Part shown: positions 55,481-63,779 of the stretch, one piece after another
How positions within the stretch are numbered: the stretch's first letter is position 1
Layout of the letters: every line of letters begins with the position of its first letter
Assembly (NCBI GenBank): GCA_039933215.1
Contig: JBDTOO010000011.1
Span: 9,423 to 73,422 of the forward strand
DNA from: JALYUA01 sp039933215
GTDB taxonomy: Bacteria > Acidobacteriota > Thermoanaerobaculia > UBA5066 > Gp7-AA6
Length of the DNA: 64,000 nt
Direction of reading: 5' to 3'
Made by a program: the position numbers and the translations under genes
The notes under the pieces: model-generated
What the model saw: the letters and a program-made list of their open reading frames with translations, nothing else
Told to the model about the DNA's origin: nothing
Databases searched by the model: none

Positions 55481-56764
55481 GTGACCAAGCCGCGCACCGC
55501 CCGCGGGAGGAAAAAACCCGGGCTCGTGCGGCGCTTCTTCTCGGCGCTCGGGCCCGGTCTCATCACCGGCGCCGCCGACGACGATCCCTCCGGCGTCGCC
55601 ACCTACTCGATCACCGGCGCGCAGCTCGGCACCTCTCTCCTCTGGACGGCGATCGTCACGTGGCCGCTCATGGCGACCGTCCAGATGATGTGCGCGCGGA
55701 TCGGGATGGTCACGGGCGAAGGCCTCGCCGGCGCGATGTCGAAGAAGTTTCCCCGGTGGTTCCTGGCCGGTGTCTCCGTCGCGCTCCTGATCGCCAACAC
55801 GGTCAACATCGCGGCCGATCTCGCGGGTATGTCGGATGCGGCGGAGATGCTGACGGGCTGGAATTCGCACGCGTTCGTCCTGATCTTCGGGATCGGGATC
55901 GCCTGGGCGACGATCCGACTGCGCTACTACCAGCTCGCGAACATCCTCAAGTGGCTCGCGCTCATCCTGTTCGCGTACATCGTCACGGCGCTCTCGGTGG
56001 GGCCGAAATGGAGCGAGGTCGCGCGGGCGGCCTTCGTCCCGGAGCTGCCGGCCAGCCGCGCCGCCTGGGGCGCCCTCGTCGCGATCCTCGGAACGACGAT
56101 CAGCCCCTACCTCTTTTTCTGGCAGGCCGCGCAGGAAGTCGAGGAGGAAAAGTCGAAGGGCCGCCGGATGCTCGTCGAGCGGGTGGGGGCGACGCGACGC
56201 GAGATCGTCGATCGGCGGCTGGACGTGGGCGTGGGGACGTTCTTCTCGAACCTGGTCATGTTCTTCATCATCCTGACGACGGCGCTGACGCTGCATCGCC
56301 ACGGCGTCACCCACATCGAGACGTCCCGGCAGGCCGCGGAGGCCCTGACGCCGCTCGTCGGCCCTTACGCCACGCTCCTCTACACCGTTGGCCTCCTCGG
56401 AGTCGGGCTCCTCGCGATCCCGACCCTCGCCGGTTCGGCCGCGTACGCGTTCGCGGAGACGTTCCGGTGGTCCGCGGGGCTCGACCAGAAGCTCGGCAGC
56501 GCCCGCTATTTTTACGGAGTCGTCATCTTCTCGACCGCCGCGGGCGTGGCGCTCGATTTCACGAACGTCAACGCGATCCAGGCCCTCTTCTGGAGCGCGA
56601 TCGTCAACGGGATCCTCGCGCCGGTCCTCCTCGTCGCGATCCTGCTGGTCGCGTCGGACCGCCAGGTCATGCGCGGGCAGCCAAGCTCTCTCTGGAGCCG
56701 GAGTGTCGTCGGGCTGACGGCAGCCGTCATGACTCTCGCCGCCGTCGGCATGTTCGTGTTCTGA
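55481..56764 (+). CDS. Nramp-related divalent metal transporter lacking canonical metal ligands
   Basis: 427 residues from GTG 55481, after AAGGGGG. Eleven or so membrane helices. The first-helix motif is GPGLITGAADDDPSG (residues 24-38), where Mn/Fe Nramps have DPGN. The sixth-helix region reads LGTTISPYLFFWQAAQEVEEE, so the conserved Met-Pro-His is replaced by Ser-Pro-Tyr. Loss of the Met and Asn ligands is typical of Nramp-related Mg or Al transporters and of uncharacterised divergent Nramps. A transition-metal role is therefore doubtful. It is monocistronic, with a terminator directly after it. Confidence 0.87.
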   Translation: MTKPRTARGRKKPGLVRRFFSALGPGLITGAADDDPSGVATYSITGAQLGTSLLWTAIVTWPLMATVQMMCARIGMVTGEGLAGAMSKKFPRWFLAGVSVALLIANTVNIAADLAGMSDAAEMLTGWNSHAFVLIFGIGIAWATIRLRYYQLANILKWLALILFAYIVTALSVGPKWSEVARAAFVPELPASRAAWGALVAILGTTISPYLFFWQAAQEVEEEKSKGRRMLVERVGATRREIVDRRLDVGVGTFFSNLVMFFIILTTALTLHRHGVTHIETSRQAAEALTPLVGPYATLLYTVGLLGVGLLAIPTLAGSAAYAFAETFRWSAGLDQKLGSARYFYGVVIFSTAAGVALDFTNVNAIQALFWSAIVNGILAPVLLVAILLVASDRQVMRGQPSSLWSRSVVGLTAAVMTLAAVGMFVF

Positions 56765-56800
56765 GGCCGTCAGGGAAAAGGATGGCGTATGAGCTGGCCT

Positions 56801-56835
56801 CGGCTCTGAGGCCGTCGGGCCGTTGAGCCGTTTTT
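56801..56835 (+). terminator. Intrinsic terminator after the Nramp-related gene
   Basis: Stem CGGCTC/GAGCCG (56801-56806 and 56825-56830) with an inner GGCC/GGCC stem, followed directly by five T (56831-56835). It begins 37 bases after the transporter stop, clearly separating it from the hemerythrin-like gene. Confidence 0.82.
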
Positions 56836-56866
56836 CTGATCACATGATGACGGGGGTGGAGGAGCC

Positions 56867-57362
56867 ATGACGGACGCCGAGCTGCCGCACGTTCTGAAGC
56901 TGGAGCACCAGGAGCTCCACGAAGAGATCTGGAAGGCGACGAAGGTTCCCGGGGAAACCGGCCAGGCGGCGAGAGCCGTCGTTCGAGTGCTTCTCCCGCA
57001 CGTCCTGAAGGAGGAGGAGTACGGCATCCCGCCCCTCTCTCTTCTGCCTCGGCTGCCACGGGGATTTGACGCCCGACATGGCGTGGGTCATCCCGCGGGC
57101 CGAGAAGCTGAAGGCCGAGCTGCCGCGCATGTTCCAGGATCACGCGCTCATCGTCGCCGCGCTCCAGACGCTCCTGAAGGCCGCGACGAAGGAGGGCCAC
57201 CCGGGTTTCGCCGGGTTCGCGCAAAAGCTCATCCTCCACGCGCAGATGGAGGAGGAAGTGCTCTACCCGGCCTCGATCCTCGTCGGGGAGTATCTTAGGT
57301 GGAAGCTCGGGTCTCCGGCCACGGAGGGAGCACCGGACCGGGAGACAGAGGAGGATCAGTGA
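56867..57362 (+). pseudogene. Hemerythrin-domain gene interrupted by a one-base frameshift
   Basis: ATG 56867 follows GGAGGAG. The first about 65 codons read MTDAELPHVLKLEHQELHEE, then LLPHVLKEEEYGIPPLSLLP. The protein then continues in the +1 frame as LTPDMAWVIPRAEKLKAELP, MFQDHALIVAALQ, LILHAQMEEEVLYPA. The joined product has the His/Glu pattern of a four-helix hemerythrin fold binding a di-iron centre (O2 or NO sensing or storage). Removing one G from the GGGG run at 57060-57063 restores the frame exactly. It is either a real inactivation or an assembly error. The restored stop overlaps the GTG start of the CBS gene, arguing the gene is normally intact. Confidence 0.82.
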
Positions 57363-57865
57363 AAGTCCAGGATTGCATGACGTCGCCCGCCCACTCCTGC
57401 ACGCCCGCCGCGAACCTCGTCACGGCGGCGATGATCATGTGGGACTACAAGGTCGGAGCCCTGCCCGTCGTCGACTCGGAAGGCCACCCGGTCGGAATGA
57501 TCACCGACCGCGACGTCTGCATGGCGGCGGCGCGAAAGGGAAGGTTCGCGGCGGACATCTCCGTGCGCGAGACCATGAGCCCGAATCCCTTCACGATCCA
57601 GCCGGGCGACGATCTCGAGAAGGCCCTCGACACCATGGCTGCCCGGCAGGTGCGGCGGCTTCCCGTCGTGGACGCGGGCAACCACCTCGTCGGGATCCTC
57701 TCCGTCAACGACGCGGCCGCGGCGGCGGAGTCGGGAGCGCGCGACTTTCGCGGGCGGCCGGAGGTCTTCGCTCACATCGTCGCGACCCTTCGGAAGATCG
57801 CGACGCCGTCGGCGACCCCGGGCGGCACGGCCGCGGAGGCGGAGGACGCGGGCCCCGTCCGTTAG
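57359..57865 (+). CDS. CBS-domain pair protein
   Basis: 168 residues from GTG 57359, preceded by GGAGGA and overlapping the hemerythrin-like stop (GTGA). A longer ATG frame from 57299 lies inside the upstream gene and is rejected. Two tandem CBS motifs: VGALPVVDSEGHPVGMITDRD (residues about 32-52) and RQVRRLPVVDAGNHLVGILS (about 98-118). The Bateman module would bind adenine nucleotides and act as an energy or redox-linked switch. It has no effector domain attached, so it presumably regulates a partner, possibly the oxidoreductase encoded next. Confidence 0.9.
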   Translation: MKVQDCMTSPAHSCTPAANLVTAAMIMWDYKVGALPVVDSEGHPVGMITDRDVCMAAARKGRFAADISVRETMSPNPFTIQPGDDLEKALDTMAARQVRRLPVVDAGNHLVGILSVNDAAAAAESGARDFRGRPEVFAHIVATLRKIATPSATPGGTAAEAEDAGPVR

Positions 57866-57929
57866 ACCGGACCTGCCAGCGCGCGAAACAACGAGGCGAG
57901 ATGCAAGGCGACACGGAGGCTTGAGCCGG

Positions 57930-59045
57930 ATGGACGACCCCGGGGACGGATCGAGCGCTTTCGGTCGGAGTGAGCCGGAGGGCACGTCGGAGTATCGGCG
58001 TGTCGGAAAGGCCCGTTTCGTCGCCGCCGCGTGGGGCGGCTTGTTTACGTCGATCCTCGCCGCCCTGGTCGTGATCGGTTCGCGCCGGCTCGCGCATTTC
58101 GACGCCGCGCTCGTCGGGTACACCTTCGCGACGCTCTTCGCGACGTTCGGAATCACCTACCGCTACGCCATGTGGCTCCAGCGGCCCCCGACACGCAAGT
58201 ACTGGGTTCGCGGCTGGCAGGCCTTCTTCACACCGAAATACCTCGCGCGGAACGTCGTGCAATGGTTCGCGCGGGTGGTCGGAGAGTTCGCGGCCAACGG
58301 CTTCATTTTCCGGCGGGGCACCGCGCGCGGGCTCGCGCACATCCTCATCATGTGGGGCTGCATCCTCGCCGGCGCGATCACGTTCCCGCTGGTATTCGGC
58401 TGGATCCACTTCGAGACCGTTCCCGGGGACCTGCAAAGCTACAGGACGTACGTCTTCGGTTTCGCGACCAGCTCGTTTCGGATCCACTCGGCCGTGGCGG
58501 TGCTCATCTTCCACGGCCTCGTGTGGTCGGCGCTGATGGTCATCGCCGGAGTGATGCTCGCGATGCGGAGGCGGATGCGGGACGGCGGGGCCGCCGCACT
58601 TCAGAGGTTCACGGAGGATTTCCTGCCGCTCATCCTCCTCTTCGCGATCAGTATCACCGGGCTTCTCCTGACCGCGAGCTACACGTGGATGAAGGGGTAC
58701 GGCTACGAATTCCTGGCCCTGCTCCATGCCGTCACGGTGATCTTCACGCTCCTGTGGCTCCCGTTCGGGAAGTTCTTCCACATCTTCCAGCGGCCCGCGC
58801 AGCTCGGTGTCGGGTTCTACAAGGAGGTCTCCGCCCTCGAGGCCATGGCCCGCTGCGGGCGCTGCGACCGCGAATACGCGCCGCTCGCCCAGGTCGAGGA
58901 CCTGATCGACGTCGAGCGGGAGCTCGGGTACCGCTACGAGATGCCGCCCGCCACGGGCGTGGACCACTATCAGCGCATCTGCCCGGCCTGTCGGCGGGCG
59001 ATGCTCGGCCTGGCCCAGGGCGGGCTCTGGGAAGCGGCGAGATAA
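57930..59045 (+). CDS. NarI/DsrM-like cytochrome b membrane subunit with C-terminal zinc ribbon
   Basis: The ATG at 57930 is preferred to the TTG at 57921 because GGAGG at 57915 is then properly spaced (371 residues). There are five to six membrane helices. Histidines suited to b-haem lie in GLAHILIMWGC, SSFRIHSAVAVLIFHGLVW and ALLHAVTVIFTL. The last about 70 residues carry CGRC and CPAC pairs, a zinc-ribbon or rubredoxin-like knuckle. It probably exchanges electrons with the quinone pool for the molybdenum subunit encoded 2 bases downstream. Automated annotation might call it a transporter, but the His pattern and context argue for cytochrome b. Confidence 0.72.
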   Translation: MDDPGDGSSAFGRSEPEGTSEYRRVGKARFVAAAWGGLFTSILAALVVIGSRRLAHFDAALVGYTFATLFATFGITYRYAMWLQRPPTRKYWVRGWQAFFTPKYLARNVVQWFARVVGEFAANGFIFRRGTARGLAHILIMWGCILAGAITFPLVFGWIHFETVPGDLQSYRTYVFGFATSSFRIHSAVAVLIFHGLVWSALMVIAGVMLAMRRRMRDGGAAALQRFTEDFLPLILLFAISITGLLLTASYTWMKGYGYEFLALLHAVTVIFTLLWLPFGKFFHIFQRPAQLGVGFYKEVSALEAMARCGRCDREYAPLAQVEDLIDVERELGYRYEMPPATGVDHYQRICPACRRAMLGLAQGGLWEAAR

Positions 59046-59047
59046 CC

Positions 59048-61342
59048 ATGGCGATCCTTCCGAGGCCCGAAGAGATCCTCGGCGCCGCGTACGGGCCTCA
59101 CCTGAACCGGATGGAGGGCCTGCGCCTCGACACGGGCGTAGAGCCCGACCGCATCGTGAACACCCACTGCTGCTTCTGCGGACAGCAGTGCGGAATTCAG
59201 CTGAAGGTCAAGGACAACACGGTCATCGGCTTCGAGCCGAGGTACGACTTTCCCTTCAACCGCGGGATGCTCTGTCCCAAGGGCGTGAAGCGCTACCTCC
59301 AGGGGGCCCACCCGGACCGACTCACGACGGCGCTCCGGCGCGATCCGGACGCCGAGACCGGTTTCAGTCCGATCGGATACGAGGACGCCATCGCGCGCAC
59401 CGCCGCGGAGATCGCGCGCATCCAGTCCGCCTACGGGCCGGACGCGATGGGGGTCTTGAGCGGCGCGAGCCTCACGACCGAGAAGTCGTACCTGATGGGG
59501 AAATTCGCGCGGGTGTGCCTCAAGACCCGCTACATCGACTACAACGGCCGGCTCTGCATGGTGAGCGCGGGCGCCGCGAACAAGAAGGCATTCGGCATCG
59601 ACCGCTCCGCGAATCCCTGGGACGACATCGTGAAGTCGGATGTCGTCCTGATCGCAGGTTCCAATACTGCCGAGTGCTCCCCGATCACCGTCGACTACGT
59701 GTGGCGGGCCCGCGAGAATGGCGGGAAGGTCATCGTGGTGGATCCCCGCATCACGCCCATCGCGCGGACCGCCGACGTCTTCCTGCCCGTGAAGCCGGGG
59801 CGGGACGTCATCCTGTTCAACGGAATCCTGAACCTGATGATCGAGAACGACTGGCTCGACCACGACTTCATCGAGAGCCACACGGTCGGCTTCGAGGCCG
59901 TTGCCGAGCACGCCCGTCAGTGGACTCCCGCCCGGACCGCCGAGGCAACCGGGATCGCGGAGAAATCGATCCGTCAGGCCGCGGAAATCTGGGGCATGGC
60001 GAAGACGAGCTTTCTCATGCACGCCCGCGGGATCGAGCACCACACGCACGGGGTCGAGAACTGCCTCTCCACGATCAACATCGTGCTGGCCTCCGGCCGC
60101 ATCGGCCGGCCCTACTGCGGATACGGGACCGTCGTCGGCCAGGGCAACGGACAGGGCGGGCGCGAGCACGGCCAGAAGGCGGACCAGCTCCCCGGTTGGC
60201 GGGACATCTCGAACCCCGAGCACCGCGAGTACATCGCGGGCGTCTGGGGTGTCGCGCCCGGAGACATCCCCCAGGCGGGGGTCGACTGCTACGAAATGAT
60301 GCGCAAGATCGACGCGGGCGAGATCAAGGGACTGCTCTCGATCTGCTTCAACCCGAAAGTCTCGCTGCCGGACAACGCCTTCGTGACCCGCGCGCTCGAG
60401 AAGCTCGAGTTCTTCGCCTGCATCGATTTCTTCCTGAGCGAGACGGCGCAGCACGCGGACATCGTCCTGCCCGGCTCCCTGCACGAGGAGGACGAGGGAG
60501 TCGTCGCGCAGGTCGAAGGCCGGGTCATCAAGATCAACAAGGCGGTCGACCCGCCCGGCGAGGCGAAGCAGGACTGGCGGATCATCCAGGACGTCGCGGC
60601 GGCTCTCGAGCGGCCGCACGGCTTCACGTTCGAGAGCCCTCGCGAGATCTTCGACGAGTTGCGCGTCGCCTCGAAGGGCGGCGTCGCGGATTACTTCGGG
60701 ATCACCTACGAGAAGATCGAGGCCAGCGACGGAATCTGCTGGCCCTGCCCGTCGGAGGACCACCCCGGCACCCCGCGGCTCTTCGAGCGCGGATCCTGGA
60801 ACCCCATCGCGCGCGGCGCGGGGCCCTTCTACTTTTCCGACGGAAAGGCGCGCTTCCAGGTCGCCGCGTATCGCCCTCCGGCGGAGGACGTGGATGCGGA
60901 CTACCCCGTCATCCTGACGACCGGACGGGTGATCAGCCAGTTCCTCTCGGGAACGCAGACGCGCCGCATCGGTCCGCTCGTCGATCAGTATCCGGAACCC
61001 CTGATCGAGATGCACCCCCGCCTCGCGGCGCGCTACGGGATCGCGGACGGTGACTGGACAACCGTCGAGTCCCGGCGCGGCGCTCTGACCCTGAAGGCCC
61101 AGGTGGTCACGACCATCCGGCCCGACACGATCTTCATCCCGTACCACTGGCCGGGGCGGCAGTCCGCCAACCAGCTCACGATCGCGGCCCAGGACCCCGT
61201 CTCGAAGATCCCCGAGTACAAGGTCTGCGCGGTCCGGCTGCGCAAGGCCCCACGTCCCGACGGACGGACGCTCCTGCCGGTCCGCAACGACCCCTTCGCG
61301 CCGGCCTCCGGACCGCCGGGCCCGGTCCACCGGGGGAAGTGA
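59048..61342 (+). CDS. Molybdopterin oxidoreductase catalytic subunit, NasA/NapA-like
   Basis: 764 residues. An N-terminal [4Fe-4S] site is formed by C41-x2-C44-x3-C48 and C76 (GMLCPKG). The molybdenum ligand is most likely C170 in NGRLCMVSAG, the position of the Cys ligand in NapA/NasA-type nitrate reductases. Downstream are the bis-MGD binding motifs (VVDPRITPIARTAD, GYGTVVGQGNGQGGREHGQ, LSETAQHADIVLPG) and the C-terminal barrel domain (LTTGRVISQFLSGTQTRR). There is no Tat leader. Nitrate is the best-supported substrate by active-site likeness, but a formate-type or other oxyanion activity cannot be excluded. It is in one operon with cytochrome b, FeS and Rieske genes. Confidence 0.88.
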   Translation: MAILPRPEEILGAAYGPHLNRMEGLRLDTGVEPDRIVNTHCCFCGQQCGIQLKVKDNTVIGFEPRYDFPFNRGMLCPKGVKRYLQGAHPDRLTTALRRDPDAETGFSPIGYEDAIARTAAEIARIQSAYGPDAMGVLSGASLTTEKSYLMGKFARVCLKTRYIDYNGRLCMVSAGAANKKAFGIDRSANPWDDIVKSDVVLIAGSNTAECSPITVDYVWRARENGGKVIVVDPRITPIARTADVFLPVKPGRDVILFNGILNLMIENDWLDHDFIESHTVGFEAVAEHARQWTPARTAEATGIAEKSIRQAAEIWGMAKTSFLMHARGIEHHTHGVENCLSTINIVLASGRIGRPYCGYGTVVGQGNGQGGREHGQKADQLPGWRDISNPEHREYIAGVWGVAPGDIPQAGVDCYEMMRKIDAGEIKGLLSICFNPKVSLPDNAFVTRALEKLEFFACIDFFLSETAQHADIVLPGSLHEEDEGVVAQVEGRVIKINKAVDPPGEAKQDWRIIQDVAAALERPHGFTFESPREIFDELRVASKGGVADYFGITYEKIEASDGICWPCPSEDHPGTPRLFERGSWNPIARGAGPFYFSDGKARFQVAAYRPPAEDVDADYPVILTTGRVISQFLSGTQTRRIGPLVDQYPEPLIEMHPRLAARYGIADGDWTTVESRRGALTLKAQVVTTIRPDTIFIPYHWPGRQSANQLTIAAQDPVSKIPEYKVCAVRLRKAPRPDGRTLLPVRNDPFAPASGPPGPVHRGK

Positions 61343-61343
61343 C

Positions 61344-61979
61344 GTGTCGCGCGCCGGCCCCATGGAGTTCTTCGTCGATCCCAACCGCTGCATCGGCTGC
61401 CAGTCCTGCGTGGCCGCCTGCAGCGAGTGCGACACTCACCGCGGCTCCTCGATGATCCACCTCGAGTACGTGCGCCGCCCGATCTCGATCCAGACCGTGC
61501 CGGTCATCTGCATGCACTGCGACTCGCCCACCTGCGCGGAGGTGTGCCCCGCCGACGCCATCAAGCGCACGGGCGACGGCGTCGTGCAGACGGCGCGAAA
61601 GCCGCGCTGCATCGCGTGCAACAACTGCGTGCTGGCCTGCCCGTTCGGGGTGCCGAAGATGCAGGCCGAGTTCTCGCTGATGATGAAGTGCGACATGTGC
61701 TACGACCGGACCTCGGCCGGCTTGAAGCCGATGTGCGCGTCGGTATGCCCGAGCGGCGCGCTCACTTTCGGAACGAGGGAGGAGATCGAGCGGCAGCGGC
61801 CCCGCTCCCGGCCGGTCAACACCTTCCAGTTCGGCTCCCAGTTGATTACGACGAAGGTCCACATGATGGTGCCGCGCGACGAGCTCGTGCAGCACATCGA
61901 CGTCACAGGGTCGCTCCACGACGAACCGGTGAATCCCGCGACGATCCTCGACAACGTCTTCGACGGGATGGACGCATGA
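61344..61979 (+). CDS. Four-cluster [4Fe-4S] ferredoxin subunit (DmsB/NrfC-like)
   Basis: 211 residues from GTG 61344, 1 base after the catalytic gene. Four Cys clusters: CIGCQSCVAACSEC, CMHCDSPTCAEVCP, CIACNNCVLACP and CDMCYDRTSAGLKPMCASVCP, as in electron-transfer subunits of complex iron-sulfur molybdoenzymes. No leader peptide. It would wire the molybdenum subunit to the Rieske protein and cytochrome b. The stop overlaps the start of the Rieske gene (ATGA). Confidence 0.92.
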   Translation: MSRAGPMEFFVDPNRCIGCQSCVAACSECDTHRGSSMIHLEYVRRPISIQTVPVICMHCDSPTCAEVCPADAIKRTGDGVVQTARKPRCIACNNCVLACPFGVPKMQAEFSLMMKCDMCYDRTSAGLKPMCASVCPSGALTFGTREEIERQRPRSRPVNTFQFGSQLITTKVHMMVPRDELVQHIDVTGSLHDEPVNPATILDNVFDGMDA

Positions 61980-62521
61980 GCTCCCGGCCCCCCGATCAAC
62001 TGTCGGTTCCGCCGGACGGACGGCCGTACCACGAGCAGCCGCAATGGCGGAATGACTTCCCGATCGACTGGCCGCAGGACGAGCTCGTCTCCCGCCGCGA
62101 CTTTGCGAAGTTCCTCGTGCTCACGAGCTTCGCGTTCGTCGTCGGCCAGGCGTGGATCGCGGCGCAGAACTTCATCCGCCGCCGCCGCGGCCGCCCGCCC
62201 GTCCGCCGGATCGCCGATGTGAATGCCGTCTCGATTGGAGGCGCGATGACGTTCGCGTATCCCGAGCCGCAGGACGCCTGCCTCCTCGTTCGCACCGCGG
62301 AGAACCGGTTCTTCGCCTACAGCCAGAAATGCACACACCTGAGCTGCGCCGTGACTCCCCGCGTCTCCGAAAGCTGCCTCCACTGCCCGTGTCACAACGG
62401 GTTCTTCGACCTCGAAACGGGAACTCCGACGGCCGGACCTCCGCGCCGCCCGCTTCCGCGGATCACGCTTCGGATCCAGGACGGCTCGCTTTATGCCACC
62501 GGCATCGAGGTACGCGCGTGA
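61976..62521 (+). CDS. Tat-exported, membrane-anchored Rieske [2Fe-2S] protein
   Basis: 181 residues. After a 43-residue polar N-terminal extension comes a twin-arginine motif, SRRDFAKFLVLTSFAFVVG, which also forms the membrane anchor. The Rieske boxes are CTHLSC and CPCHNGFFD. The spacing between boxes is typical. The domain should face the periplasm. It is the only complex member with an export signal, resembling arsenite oxidase, where the Rieske subunit carries the Tat signal for the whole complex. Start by ATGA overlap with the ferredoxin gene. Confidence 0.92.
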   Translation: MSSRPPDQLSVPPDGRPYHEQPQWRNDFPIDWPQDELVSRRDFAKFLVLTSFAFVVGQAWIAAQNFIRRRRGRPPVRRIADVNAVSIGGAMTFAYPEPQDACLLVRTAENRFFAYSQKCTHLSCAVTPRVSESCLHCPCHNGFFDLETGTPTAGPPRRPLPRITLRIQDGSLYATGIEVRA

Positions 62522-62742
62522 AGCGGTCACTTTCCCGCCAGCAGAAGCTCACGATCGTCAACGGGATCCTCGCGATCGTCGGGGTGATCACGCTGCTCCA
62601 GCTGTGGCTCTTGAGCGCCACGATGAACGCATTTCTCGGCGGCGGGTCCGGCGTCATCATCCCCGCCGGAATCGCGAGCGTCGCGTGCCTCCTGCTGAAT
62701 CTGGGGCTGCTCTGGAACCTCTACCGGCTGGAACGCCCGTGA
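62518..62742 (+). CDS. Small two-helix membrane protein of the oxidoreductase operon
   Basis: A GTG at 62518 overlaps the Rieske stop (GTGA), giving 74 residues. A short basic start (MKRSLSRQQKL) leads to two hydrophobic segments (about 12-32 and 42-65) joined by a Gly-rich loop (FLGGGSG). I recall a similar small family (DUF6755) next to Rieske genes, but cannot verify this. It is likely an assembly or stabilising subunit of the membrane complex. Confidence 0.75.
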   Translation: MKRSLSRQQKLTIVNGILAIVGVITLLQLWLLSATMNAFLGGGSGVIIPAGIASVACLLLNLGLLWNLYRLERP

Positions 62743-63776
62743 CCGGGCCGCGGATGGAGGCCATCCGCACCTTGCATCCTGCCTACTTCGCGCTCGTCAT
62801 GGCGACGGGCATCGTATCCATCGCCGCCCACCTCCTGGGGATGGCAACGGTCGCGGTCGCGCTGCTCATCGTCAACGCCGTGGCCTTTCCCGCGCTGTGG
62901 CTGATGACCGCCATCCGCATCGCGCGTTTTCCGAGGGACGTCCTGGCCGACCTCACCGATCACCAGCGGGGCGTCGGCTTCTTCACGGCGGTCGCCGCGA
63001 CGAGCGTCTTCGGGTCGCAGCTCATGATCCTTCTCGGAGCATGGACCGCCGCGATGGCCCTCTGGGTGATGACGCTCCTGCTGTGGATGGTCCTCGTCTA
63101 CACCGTTTTCACAGCGCTGACGGTCAAGGCGGCCAAGCCGACGCTCGATAAGGGGATCAGCGGCGGATGGCTCGTCGCGGTCGTCGCGACGGAATCGGTC
63201 TCGACGCTCGCGTCCCTCCTGGCGCCCGCGCTCGGCTCCGGCCGGGAGGCCTTCCTCTTCTCGAGCCTCGCCTTCTGGCTGGCCGGAGGGATGCTCTACA
63301 TCTGGCTCATCTCCCTGATCTTCTACCGCTACACGTTCTTCCAATTCTCCCCGTCCGACCTGATGCCTCCCTACTGGATCAACATGGGAGCGATGGCGAT
63401 CTCGACGCTCGCCGGAACCCTTCTCCTCGCCAACGGCGGGGCTTCGCCTCTCCTGCATCGCCTCGAGCCGTTTACGCTCGGCTTGACCCTCTTCTTCTGG
63501 GCGACCGCCACGTGGTGGATCCCCATGCTCCTGATCCTTGGCTTCTGGCGGCACGTGACGAGGAGATTTCCGCTTTCCTACAACCCTCTCTACTGGGGCG
63601 CGGTCTTCCCGCTCGGCATGTACTCGGTCTGCACGTACCGGCTCGCGTCAGCGGCGGGAGCGCCCTTCCTTCTCTGGATCCCGAGGGTCGGGGTGTTCGT
63701 GGCCCTCGCCGCGTGGACGCTCACCTTCGCCGGACTCGTCCGCGCCCTCCTGCGGCCCGGTGCATCCCGGGCCTGA
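62739..63776 (+). CDS. TDT/TehA-SLAC1 family transporter
   Basis: The GTG at 62739 overlaps the preceding stop (GTGA). An ATG at 62754 is the alternative. About 345 residues with ten predicted helices. It opens with the family motif HPAYFALVMATGIVSIAAHL, and later has YWINMGAMAISTLAGT and PLYWGAVFPLGMYSVCTYRLA, characteristic of the TDT family (tellurite-resistance/dicarboxylate, sulfite exporters, SLAC1 anion channels). Being the last gene of the oxidoreductase operon, it may move the enzyme's anionic substrate or product. Confidence 0.9.
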   Translation: MTGPRMEAIRTLHPAYFALVMATGIVSIAAHLLGMATVAVALLIVNAVAFPALWLMTAIRIARFPRDVLADLTDHQRGVGFFTAVAATSVFGSQLMILLGAWTAAMALWVMTLLLWMVLVYTVFTALTVKAAKPTLDKGISGGWLVAVVATESVSTLASLLAPALGSGREAFLFSSLAFWLAGGMLYIWLISLIFYRYTFFQFSPSDLMPPYWINMGAMAISTLAGTLLLANGGASPLLHRLEPFTLGLTLFFWATATWWIPMLLILGFWRHVTRRFPLSYNPLYWGAVFPLGMYSVCTYRLASAAGAPFLLWIPRVGVFVALAAWTLTFAGLVRALLRPGASRA

Positions 63777-63779
63777 CTC

